Assembly (NCBI GenBank): GCA_030386875.1
Contig: CM059575.1
Location: forward strand, 54,094,859 to 54,158,858
Direction of reading: 5' to 3'
Source: Morinoia aosen
Taxonomy: Eukaryota; Arthropoda; Malacostraca; Amphipoda; Talitridae
Length of the DNA: 64,000 nucleotides
Shown here: positions 12,492 through 21,719 of the stretch, one piece after another
How positions within the stretch are numbered: the first letter of the stretch is position 1
How the letters are laid out: the number at the start of each line of letters is the position of its first letter
The notes under the pieces: model-generated
Seen by the model: only the letters and a program-made list of their open reading frames with translations
Databases searched by the model: none
Told to the model about the DNA's origin: nothing
Made by a program: the position numbers and the translations under genes

Positions 12492-12616
12492 GTTCAATTT
12501 CTTCACGTGTAAGTTGATTAAGAAATGCACCTAGCATTTTCGTACTAAATTGCTGTGTTTTAGTACGAAAATGCTAGGTGCATTTCTTAATCAACTTACA
12601 CGTGAAGAAATTGAAC
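12492..12616. repeat. Perfect palindrome, 58-bp arms, 9-nt loop
   Basis: Bases 12492-12549 return as an exact reverse complement at 12559-12616, around the loop ttgctgtgt. I checked the pairing in blocks along the arm and found no mismatch. A short direct repeat, acaaattcacgtat, lies on both sides (about 12447 and 12616). A perfect arm implies a recent origin or active correction between arms; an assembly chimera also has to be considered. Confidence 0.93.
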
Positions 12617-12894
12617 AAATTCACGTATGATAAAACAAGAAAAAAGCGTCGCCAAGCGAGGAGACGAATTCCGACGAATAACACATTATTCTGCCTCTAT
12701 AAGCACACGATAATGGAATAAAAATACAAGACATGTTCGCCTACCACATGCCGCTCATGCCTAACGTGAACAACAAACAATGTTTGAGTTCTCGCCCTTC
12801 GAATAATGCTACAACGAGAAAAACTCATCTTTCTAAAGTAAACGATATAAGAACATATAATACGCTATTATTTGTACGATATAATGCTTAAATA

Positions 12895-13250
12895 GAGGAC
12901 AATGATGTTTCGAGAGGACAATGATGTTTCGAGAGGACAATGTTGTTTCGAGAGGACAATGTTGTTTCGAGAGGACAATGTTGTTTCGAGAGGACAATGT
13001 TGTTTCGAGAGGACAATGTTGTTTCGAGAGGACAATGTTGTTTCGAGAGGACAATGTTGTTTCGAGAGGACAATGTTGTTTCGAGAGGACAATGTTGTTG
13101 CGAGAGGACAATGTTGTTTCGAGAGGACAATGTTGTTTCGAGAGGACAATGTTGTTTCGAGAGGACAATATTGTTTCGAGAGGACAATGTTGTTTCGAGA
13201 GGACAATGTTGTTTCGAGAGGACAATGTTGTTTCAAGAGGACAATGTTAG
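12895..13250. repeat. 19-bp minisatellite, about 18 units
   Basis: The unit is gaggacaatgttgtttcga. The first two units read gatgtttcga in place of gttgtttcga, one unit near 13097 has gttgttgcga, and one near 13167 has gacaatattg. The array ends exactly where transposase coding similarity begins at about 13251. All frames through it are open, so several short open frames here are artefacts. Its core gacaatgttgtttc also occurs inside the 81-bp repeats at 16950 and 18653. Confidence 0.97.
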
Positions 13251-13936
13251 GCCCTCAAGAAGAAGTCCAATGGCGAGATGTCAGGTGACCGCGCTGGCCA
13301 TCCTACTGGACCACCTCTGCCTATCCAGCGATTTAGAATTTTTAAGAACTCGCGAGCTTCACCGAAGTAATGTGCAGGCGCCCCGTCATGCTGGAACCAC
13401 ATTCACCTGCGTATCGCTAGTGGAACGACCTCCAATAATCCAGGCAAAACATCGACGCGTAGAAAAATTGTGGAAACAGGTGCCGTGAGTGGAGAAGGCA
13501 ATAGGTGCGGGCCAATTAAATTGTTGACCACGATTCCTGCCCACATGTTTACACTGAAGCGATGTTGATGACTATTTGAGCGAAAAACATGAGGAGTATT
13601 CTGAGCCCAATAATGATTATTGTGATTGTTAAAAACACCATCGCGAGTAAAATACGCTTCATCAGTTAACAGAATGAGCTTGGAGAAATTGAGATTCATT
13701 GCTTGCTGCTGCATGAATCACTCAAAAAATTACAGGAGAGGCCCAAAATCTTGTGGCAGCAGTCCTTGCATTCTTTAGAAATGATACGGATGTATCCTCT
13801 GACGACGTGGTGCCCGTCATACAGTAGTATGATCACGCATGCCTAGAAGTTGAGCAGCCGAACAAGACCTATCACGAGGATCTTGCTGAAAATGTTCCGC
13901 TATTCCTTCTTCCTCCGGGTAACGACGGCGCCCAGA
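13251..13936 (-). pseudogene. Tc1/mariner-superfamily transposase relic, DD39D-type
   Basis: On the minus strand, from 13936 down, the translation gives GRRRYPEEEG, a weak helix-turn-helix-like stretch, HPYHF, GLLPQDFGP, ILLTDEAYFTRDG, HQHRFSVNMWAG, LIGPHLLP, then WFQHDGAPAHYF, RWIGRGGP and SPDISPLDFFL. These are landmarks of an insect Tc1/mariner-like transposase. The catalytic aspartates are those of LTDEA, QHDGA and SPLDF; the last two are separated by 39 residues by my count. Several in-frame stops interrupt it, so it is dead. Both protein ends are missing: the first about 60 residues give way to the 18-bp minisatellite, and everything after LDFFL gives way to the 19-bp minisatellite. No terminal repeats remain. 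Confidence 0.85.
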
Positions 13937-15705
13937 ACTACTCCTACTCGACACCCCACTCCTACTCGACACCCCACTCCTACTCGACACCCCACTCCTA
14001 CTCGACACCCCACTCCTACTCGACACCCCACTCCTACTCGACACCCCACTCCTACTCGACACCCCACTCCTACTCGACACCCCACTCCTACTCGACACCC
14101 CACTCCTACTCGACACCCCACTCCTACTCGACACCCCACTCCTACTCGACACCCCACTCCTACTCGACACCCCACTCCTACTCGACACCCCACTCCTACT
14201 CGACACCCCACTCCTACTCGACACCCCACTCCTACTCGACACCCCACTCCTACTCGACACCCCACTCCTACTCGACACCCCACTCCTACTCGACACCCCA
14301 CTCCTACTCGACACCCCACTCCTACTCGACACCCCACTCCTACTCGACACCCCACTCCTACTCGACACCCCACTCCTACTCGACACCCCACTCCTACTCG
14401 ACACCCCACTCCTACTCGACACCCCACTCCTACTCGACACCCCACTCCTACTCGACACCCCACTCCTACTCGACACCCCACTCCTACTCGACACCCCACT
14501 CCTACTCGACACCCCACTCCTACTCGACACCCCACTCCTACTCGACACCCCACTCCTACTCGACACCCCACTCCTACTCGACACCCCACTCCTACTCGAC
14601 ACCCCACTCCTACTCGACACCCCACTCCTACTCGACACCCCACTCCTACTCGACACCCCACTCCTACTCGACACCCCACTCCTACTCGACACCCCACTCC
14701 TACTCGACACCCCACTCCTACTCGACACCCCACTCCTACTCGACACCCCACTCCTACTCGACACCCCACTCCTACTCGACACCCCACTCCTACTCGACAC
14801 CCCACTCCTACTCGACACCCCACTCCTACTCGACACCCCACTCCTACTCGACACCCCACTCCTACTCGACACCCCACTCCTACTCGACACCCCACTCCTA
14901 CTCGACACCCCACTCCTACTCGACACCCCACTCCTACTCGACACCCCACTCCTACTCGACACCCCATTCCTACTCGACACCCCATTCCTACTCGACACCC
15001 CATTCCTACTCGACACCCCATTCCTACTCGACACCCCATTCCTACTCGACACCCCATTCCTACTCGACACCCCATTCCTACTCGACACCCCATTCCTACT
15101 CGACACCCCATTCCTACTCGACACCCCATTCCTACTCGACACCCCATTCCTACTCGACACCCCATTCCTACTCGACACCCCATTCCTACTCGACACCCCA
15201 TTCCTACTCGACACCCCATTCCTACTCGACACCCCATTCCTACTCGACACCCCATTCCTACTCGACACCCCATTCCTACTCGACACCCCATTCCTACTCG
15301 TCCCTATTCCTACTCGTCCCTATTCCTACTCGTCCCTATTCCTACTCGTCCCTATTCCTACTCGTCCCTATTCCTACTCGTCCCTATTCCTACTCGTCCC
15401 TATTCCTACTCGTCCCTATTCCTACTCGTCCCTATTCCTACTCGTCCCTATTCCTACTCGTCCCTATTCCTACTCGTCCCTATTCCTACTCGTCCCTATT
15501 CCTACTCGTCCCTATTCCTACTCGTCCCTATTCCTACTCGTCCCTGTTCCTACTCGTCCCTATTCCTACTCGTCCCTATTCCTACTCGTCCCTATTCCTA
15601 CTCGTCCCTATTCCTACTCGTTCCTACTCCTACTCGTTCCTACTCCTACTCGTTCCTACTCCTACTCGTACCTATTCCTACTCGTTCCTATTCCTACTCG
15701 CTCCC
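13934..15705. repeat. 18-bp then 16-bp minisatellite
   Basis: Three blocks lie in order. From 13934 to about 14960 the unit is cctactcgacaccccact (18 bp). From about 14960 to 15290 the same unit carries one C to T change (ccattc). From about 15291 the unit shortens to 16 bp (ttcctactcgtcccta), and the last few units drift to ttcctactcctactcg. About 75 units have the 18-bp length. With 18 divisible by three, the first blocks translate as PTRHPT or PIPTRH repeats, and on the other strand GVSSRS or VGCRVG repeats; there is no sign that either is a protein. The left border abuts the transposase relic. Confidence 0.97.
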
Positions 15706-16949
15706 ATTGGCACGGCATTCGTACCTATTCCCACACTGCTGCCTGTCCGAGAAGCCAAGTTGAGGCGTCTCCCTTCAAGAGTTCCGTCTCATGTCCGTCC
15801 CAAACCTGTTGTTATTTAGCAATTACAGTTTCAAAAGCTCTGGAATTCTTGCTATTTTGCTGGCTGTAGTCCCCGAGAGGATGTTCTGGCTTCCGTATTT
15901 GGAAGTGAAGTGCATTTTGCCCATGCTTTTTCGGCGGAAGCAGTTACAGTGGAGAGTTCAGCACATTTTGTGTTTCGAACACAGTACATATGTATATGCG
16001 AGGCATTTCAACAAAATTCAACCCGCAGTATTTAAACGTGAGATTTATTTTCATTTTTTTCATTTTATTTAAGACTTTCTTGTGAAATCATAAAAACCTT
16101 AGGCCTAACGTTTGAAAATTAAAGAAGTTTAATAAATACAATGGAAATATCTTTCATCGAAGAAAATAATAAATAAAAATGTTCAATGGGAGAAAGATTA
16201 TCGCCTTACAACGAACACATCCGTAAAATTACCGAACAAATGATGTATTGCATTTTTTCGGTAATTTGAACATAACGTCCCAATTCAGAAGGTAAAAAGA
16301 AGAAATTGTTTATTCCATCACACCACATACCTTCTAAATTAATTTCATGATGTCCTGCTTACATTTGTTCCCTGCACCGCCCCAGGGAAATATCTCGGAC
16401 GTCAGGATTTAAGAAATCTTCTTTCTGTACGCGTGGTCTAAAAACGCACCGCCCAGACAGGACGGGATTAGACATAAGGCTGCCGCCAGGCTTCCGGCTT
16501 TGGGCTACGGCCTGTGCCGGTCTGAATGCAGATAGCGATGAATCGTTAAGAATTTAAAAGTTAATTTTAATATTTTACTTTCAAGCTTCTCATTAAACTT
16601 GCAGCTGATCATGAACCGATCTCAGTGGTGACGTGTTCGCGCACTCGGCAATCAACCACGAGGCAAAGCACATGCTTACGATGTCTGTCCTTACGTCAAC
16701 CGCTCTATGATAACTTGAATTAATACGTCCAGGCCTGAATCCACTTCAAATTTCCCTACCCAGATATTTTTGCTCTATAGTAAAGTTTTGCAGCTGATAA
16801 ATAAATTCTTAAATCTTACACAAATTTTTGACAAATAATAAAAATTGTACATTTTATCTTATGTATTTGCTGAAAAAACTTTATAAATGTCTCACAAAGC
16901 AAAAATTTATTTTGCTACGAAGCACTTTTCACAACAACAATACTTAAAA
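15706..16949. other. Intergenic, no gene recognised
   Basis: A 93-codon frame at 15791-16072 (+) has no recognisable domain. The sequence beside the minisatellite may once have belonged to the interrupted transposon, but I could not align it with the transposase N-terminus. The rest is AT-rich without repeats I could detect. Confidence 0.55.
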
Positions 16950-17030
16950 ATACAACCACTTCGAAAGACAATGTTGTTTCACTCTCGCTACAAACATTAT
17001 TAAAAACTCATACCTCGGAGGAACCTCCGA
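16950..17030. repeat. 81-bp repeat, copy 1 (identical copy at 18653)
   Basis: This block, from atacaaccacttcgaaagac to cggaggaacctccga, is identical base for base to 18653-18733. It ends in CGGAGG-AA-CCTCCG, a perfect six-base-pair hairpin. It includes gacaatgttgtttc, the core of the 19-bp minisatellite at 12895. The flanks of the two copies are unrelated, so this is a discrete unit that has been copied or moved. Confidence 0.95.
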
Positions 17031-18120
17031 ATATGAACTTCAAAAGCAAACCGGAGTTCCAGTTGTTGTCTTCCAAGCTCAGCCAAACAAAAGGCAAGCA
17101 AATTTGGAGAGCTGCACAGTTAGTTGAGGGATGAACTCGCGGTCCCCCGAGCCTGCAGACCGCACTCAGCGCACCGCACACACGCTCGTCACGCGGTAAA
17201 CATTTCAGCGCATGCAGGCGCCTGGGGTCGACAACGTAAAGTTTCTGTCCCCTGCATGAGTTTTTTAATTAAGGGTGGTGGCAATAACGGCTTGGCATCC
17301 CCGGCTATCGCGCTGGAAGAGGTGGACACGCCAGCATTTTTGTTTTCTGCACTTACACGCTCCAGGCGAGCTTTTGAGCGTGGAGCGATTGCGGCGGCTT
17401 GTGGCATCTGAGCTTCATGCTCGGATGTGGTATTTTTGTGAATATTTTCATGCGATTGTAATCCGATATATCTAAAACGTGTTATGAAAAATGATTTCAA
17501 AACAGCAGCGTAAATCGAAAGCCACAAATCTTACAACGAAAAAGTAAAATTCTGGAAATTTAACGCTCTGGAGAAGCACTTGAATATGTTAATCCAATTT
17601 AAAAAAATTGTCAGTACTCACCCTCCGTTGTCTCGAGCTGATGAGAACGGGTTCCTGCAGAGCAAAAGAAGTGAAGTTGAAATTCAATAAGAAGAATAAG
17701 CGAAGCTTTTCGACCTGTTCATCAGCGGAGCAAACAATACTTCAAACGAACTCCCCTCAAGTCTTCAAATTTGGCGTAACAAATGTTGGCACCTCTCCAC
17801 CATTTTTGCCAAGCCGTGTTTGGTTTAAAATGCAGGCAGCCACGATAAATTTTGAAAAAGACACCTGGCAATAGCGGAAGAAATGCTTTTGCATTGCTTT
17901 TTATTTGTTAGTTTGTCTCGTCATACAGAAAGGTATTTTTTCTGTTTTCGCAAAAACAATTACTAACAAGTCAGAAGAGAAATATTTATGATCCTAACTA
18001 TATTTTGAGAAATTTCAACAACATGACAGCTAAAAAGTCTAAAAAAAATTCTCAGAAAAAACTAAGTTTCACGGGGTGAATTTTAAATAGGGTTTAAAAA
18101 AAATACTTAGGAACTCCCAT
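17031..18120. other. GC-richer intergenic stretch, no gene recognised
   Basis: Between about 17100 and 17420 the sequence is clearly GC-richer and has more CpG than its surroundings, as promoter-proximal or exonic DNA may. A 95-codon frame on the plus strand (17124-17411) and a 112-codon frame on the minus strand (17189-17527) overlap here; neither has a domain I recognise. A further 88-codon frame at 17608-17874 (+) is also unrecognised. Confidence 0.4.
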
Positions 18121-18205
18121 ATTATAAAAAAATGAAAGAGCAAGATAAGCTACTTTCATCATTCAATCATTTGAGGTATATATTCGAATAAAACCTAATT
18201 TCAAA

Positions 18206-18230
18206 CGTTTCGGCAAGAAGCCATCATCAG
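18206..18230 (-). ncRNA. Hammerhead-like hairpin, copy 1
   Basis: On the minus strand this reads CTGATGA, T, GGC, a five-base loop, GCC, GAAACG. CTGATGA followed by a stem and GAAA is the hammerhead ribozyme core, and hammerheads are known from Penelope-like elements. One extra T before the stem departs from the consensus, and the closing stems are only weakly supported (acc with ggt outside). Activity is not shown. Confidence 0.3.
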
Positions 18231-18588
18231 TGGTAAGAATTCTGAAAAGTTTGCGAGCATTCTGGCAGGAGCTTTAGAACAGGGTGAATTTTGTCAATGC
18301 CCCTATTTTCCGCGTTCGAGAGCATTCGGACGAGTGCGATAATGCCATTTCCATCAATCAATTTTCGATCTTATAGCTAAACCACAGTTTTATACGGATA
18401 TGCGCATTTCAGAGTACTAGTACGTTTTATAACTTAAGTCGGGCTGAAACAACATTCTTAGTTCATTTCCTTTAACCATAATAAATAGATATTCGCAATT
18501 AACGTAATTTTATAGCTTGTTTTTAGGTTTGTCTTTAAAAAATAGTGTAATTTTACTTTTTACTTTGTACTTCTCAGAAATCTTACCA

Positions 18589-18613
18589 CTGATGATGGCC
18601 TGTGGCCGAAACG
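18589..18613 (+). ncRNA. Hammerhead-like hairpin, copy 2
   Basis: This reads CTGATGA, T, GGCC, TGT, GGCC, GAAACG. Compared with copy 1 both sides of the stem have changed but pairing is kept. The flanking tacc and ggta could form stem I, with TTA as the cleavage triplet; stem III would be very weak. The extra T after CTGATGA is shared by the other copies in this window. Confidence 0.35.
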
Positions 18614-18652
18614 TTTGAAATTAGGTATTTTTTCGAATATATACCTTAAATG

Positions 18653-18733
18653 ATACAACCACTTCGAAAGACAATGTTGTTTCACTCTCGCTACAAACAT
18701 TATTAAAAACTCATACCTCGGAGGAACCTCCGA
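18653..18733. repeat. 81-bp repeat, copy 2
   Basis: Identical to 16950-17030. Here it interrupts the right arm of the inverted-repeat element between aaatg and gatgaaagtag; the left arm has only a few unrelated bases at that place. The copy is therefore younger than the inverted repeat, whose arms have already diverged. Confidence 0.95.
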
Positions 18734-18819
18734 TGAAAGTAGCTGATTTTGCTCTTTCATTTTTATTACGATTGCTACGGCTCCCTAGTGACTTATGACT
18801 CCTATATTATTTAATGGAC

Positions 18820-20560
18820 AAAAAAAAAACATCATTTACGAAATTCTGGAAAATACTAGTTTTATTGTTTGTAACCAGGATACACAGTCTAATATACATG
18901 CAATGCTATAATGAAATTGCACGCCATTTTAGCGTCACCACAAAATGATAAGCGACACAAAAGAACTCATCTTCGTAACAACTGCCCAACCAAGGAAGGA
19001 AGGAAGGATTTTTTTTCTTTAGGAAACCTGAAAGGAAGAGTTTACCGTGAAACACCGACAAATCTTCACCAGCTCAAGGCATCCACCGAGGAAGATATCC
19101 AGCGAATTAGATCTGATCCCACCAACGCCTTAATGAACAGCCTCTGTAATCGTGCAGATTCTTGTCTGAACTCAAGGGGTGGCTCATGAAGAATTTTATT
19201 TTCAAAAAGTATTCAGTATTTGTATTTTTCAGGACTTCATAAATATTCGTTTCACAAATCCATTCAATAGTGTCGAACTTTTTAAACATTCTTTAAGCCC
19301 GAAATTTTAAAATCACTCCCCTCAAATTGAACGATTATGTTTATATTGTAAATTATGACACGCGTCACCAGAAAGAGAAAAAGCAAGATATTAGATCAGG
19401 CATCAATTCGCCGTTCACCTCGAAAGAGCATTCGATCTTCTTTTGTCCTCGTGGTCTACAGCGCACACTTCTTTTCTTCTATCCAAATGTCTCCTTCCAG
19501 CGACCCTAATCTGGTCAGCAACTATAACGCACTTCTCGTGCAAGTTCAGTTTAAAAAGCTACTAGGCGCTGCTTTTATCTTTTCTTTTACGCATGCTCAA
19601 ATTACCTTAAATCTTAGCGCTTGAATTCGCTACACCTTGCAAATTCGAGACCATCATCGCATCTCCTCATTTCACTCTTTATTATACGACTAGTGTATTC
19701 ACTCGACCCGTCAAAAATGACGGGATTCGAAAATTTCCTTAAATAAGCCTCGAGATATGGATGACAGACAAATATCCAGATCACTGAACACTTACATAAC
19801 TTGTATATGGTCTGTGATCCGTACTAACAGAACTTGTAGTTAAAATATTTTTTTGTACATGTGCACTGGTGAAACTTGTGTTACAGATACGGTCATTAAG
19901 CATCTCAAGAACGTGAAAGAGATGGACCAACGATGCAAGCGGTAACTGTGCATTATTATTAATTTCTGAGTGCGTAAAATTATCCACAAAACCAATGTGT
20001 TTAATAAGATTCCTATTGTAATAACGTAAAAGAAATTACGTTAAAAAACATATAACTTCATCTATTTATTAATAGTTTTTAAGGAGACACGTAACGTTTC
20101 ATTACATAAGGTATTACATGTTATGTGTTAGCCACGCACAATTCAATCTCCTCTAAAGTTTCCTTGTCCTCAAGACCGTACGCCAAAAACGTGGCAAAAC
20201 TCTCGCATACTTACGATGAGTACCATTAAATGGAGGGCCCTTTTCCTACTCTTCAATCCGAGACAGCATTATTCAGAGGATAGCAAAAAATATTTGACGC
20301 GTCGATTTTTCTTCCATAGTTTGAAAAATATTACATCAATATTGTAGAAGCACAGAAATTGTAAACGGACATTTTCCCTCCTGACGTACATAGGTGTAAA
20401 CTGAAACGACATTGCCCACAGAAAATTGTTACGGCAAAAATTAAAACTGAAAAAGTATTGGACACAGATGAAAATATGAAAAAAATCGTATTTTATAATG
20501 ATTTCCATATTATATTGATGTGATCTGCAATTTAAGCCAGTCATAACACTACTCGTTGTT
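18820..20560. other. Intergenic, no gene recognised
   Basis: Frames of 60-92 codons at 18911-19189 (+), 19355-19624 (+) and 20269-20544 (-) lack recognisable domains or splice context. No repeat arrays were seen. Confidence 0.6.
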
Positions 20561-20630
20561 CAATCGACTTGACGGCTTGATATATATAGAGTTACAGACT
20601 TCAACTACAGCTTAATTATACCTTTGCTAA

Positions 20631-21647
20631 ATGGCTGAAACTAGAAAAGAGTTATCGAATAAAACAAGAAATAAGAAAATAAAGCTTCAGAAAGAAGGAA
20701 AAGGAGCTAGAAAATTTGCTCAAGATTTAATATTTCAAGTGAGAACTGTTGTTGCTGTTGGAAAAGTGTAAAAATTAAATATAACTGAAAATATTGAAAG
20801 AAGTGGTCGTCTCCGTAAATTGGCCGAGGCAACTGAATGGTACGTAATTCGATGTGAAGAAACAACAACTCTTGACTTGCACAGAAATTCATAATGATCT
20901 GATAAATACCGGAGTTGAAGGGAATAAGGATACAATCAAGAGTTCTTGAAAAGTGGGGGCCAAAATTCAAGATCACCAAGAAAGACTCCATTATTTATTC
21001 AAAAGAAAACGCATGAATGACAGGGTGAATTTTTTCAACGTGTATCAGCTGGAATCAAACGACCACTGGAAGAAGAAAATTTGGTCTGATGAGACAAAAG
21101 TCTAGCTTTCTCGAAGAAACGGCCGGAGGACCCACGTGTGGAGGAGAAATGAGACAAAATACAAGCCTTTGAACCCATTCCCAATGTCAAACATGGAGAC
21201 GAAAATATAATATTTTGGGATTGTTTCCTTATAATGGAGTCGGAGAATTGAAAAATTAAAGGAATAATGAATACTAGAAAATAGAGGGAAATTTAACCGA
21301 CCCATCTTCCGGAAGATGGCACAGCTTTAGGATATGGGCGTGATTACGTATTCCAACAAGACAACGATCCGAAGTATAAAGCTAAAATGACTAAAGAATG
21401 GCATACTGAGAACGGCATCGTTGTTTTTCAATGGCCAAGCCAATCGCCAGATCTTAATTTGCTAGAAAATATATGGAAACAGTTGATGAGGGTACATGCG
21501 AGAGATTAAAAAAATCAAACAGCCGAAGAAAGTTTGCCAGGAAAAAGGGATGAACCTGTCAAACAGTTCATTCAAGAAACTTGTAGAAAACTTATAAAGA
21601 AGACTAGAGGCTTTAAACAGAACGAAGGCTACGCTACTAAATATTAA
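20631..21647 (+). pseudogene. Tc1-family (DD34E) transposase relic
   Basis: Starting at MAETRKELSN the plus strand keeps a Tc1 transposase in several frames: KGARKFAQDL and NIERSGRLRKL in the DNA-binding part, then IWSDETK (first Asp), [19 protein letters not shown] (second Asp) and [15 protein letters not shown] (Glu), ending GYATKY and TAA at 21645-21647. Thirty-four residues lie between the second Asp and the Glu, the DD34E spacing of Tc1. The length, about 339 codons, is normal for the family. Many stops and several frame changes make it inactive. No clear terminal inverted repeats were found on either side. Confidence 0.85.
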
Positions 21648-21719
21648 TCGTTTATGTTCAATACTTTCACAAAGGTCGTATTTCAATTTTGTCAATAAAG
21701 TTTATTTTTGAAGAATGCT

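Larger units (their letters stand above)
18128..18775. mobile_element. Inverted-repeat element with hammerhead-like hairpins
   Basis: The left arm (18128-18245, reading inward from aatgaaagagcaag) is repeated in reverse complement at about 18575-18775. Both arms carry the string taccactgatgatggc, a short hairpin, then gccgaaacgtttgaaattag. The right arm is longer because the 81-bp repeat is inserted between aaatg and gatgaaagtag. The flanks actcccatattat (left) and actcctatattat (right, about 18798) resemble a target duplication. The centre has no coding capacity. Similar ends occur on the Penelope-like elements at 35.4 and 40.0 kb, so this may be a non-autonomous relative of that group; that is inference. 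Confidence 0.55.

Noticed and set aside
12833-13488. Six overlapping frames rich in REDNVVSRGQ or SSRNNIVLSK
   Set aside because: Artefacts of the 19-bp minisatellite.
4653-15705. CRISPR-like arrays
   Set aside because: Units are directly adjacent with no unique spacers, in an animal genome.
13817-15763. PTRHPT-, SSRSGV- and GCRVGV-type repetitive proteins
   Set aside because: They are translations of the 18-bp minisatellite; both strands are open and the frame on one side runs straight into the dead transposase.
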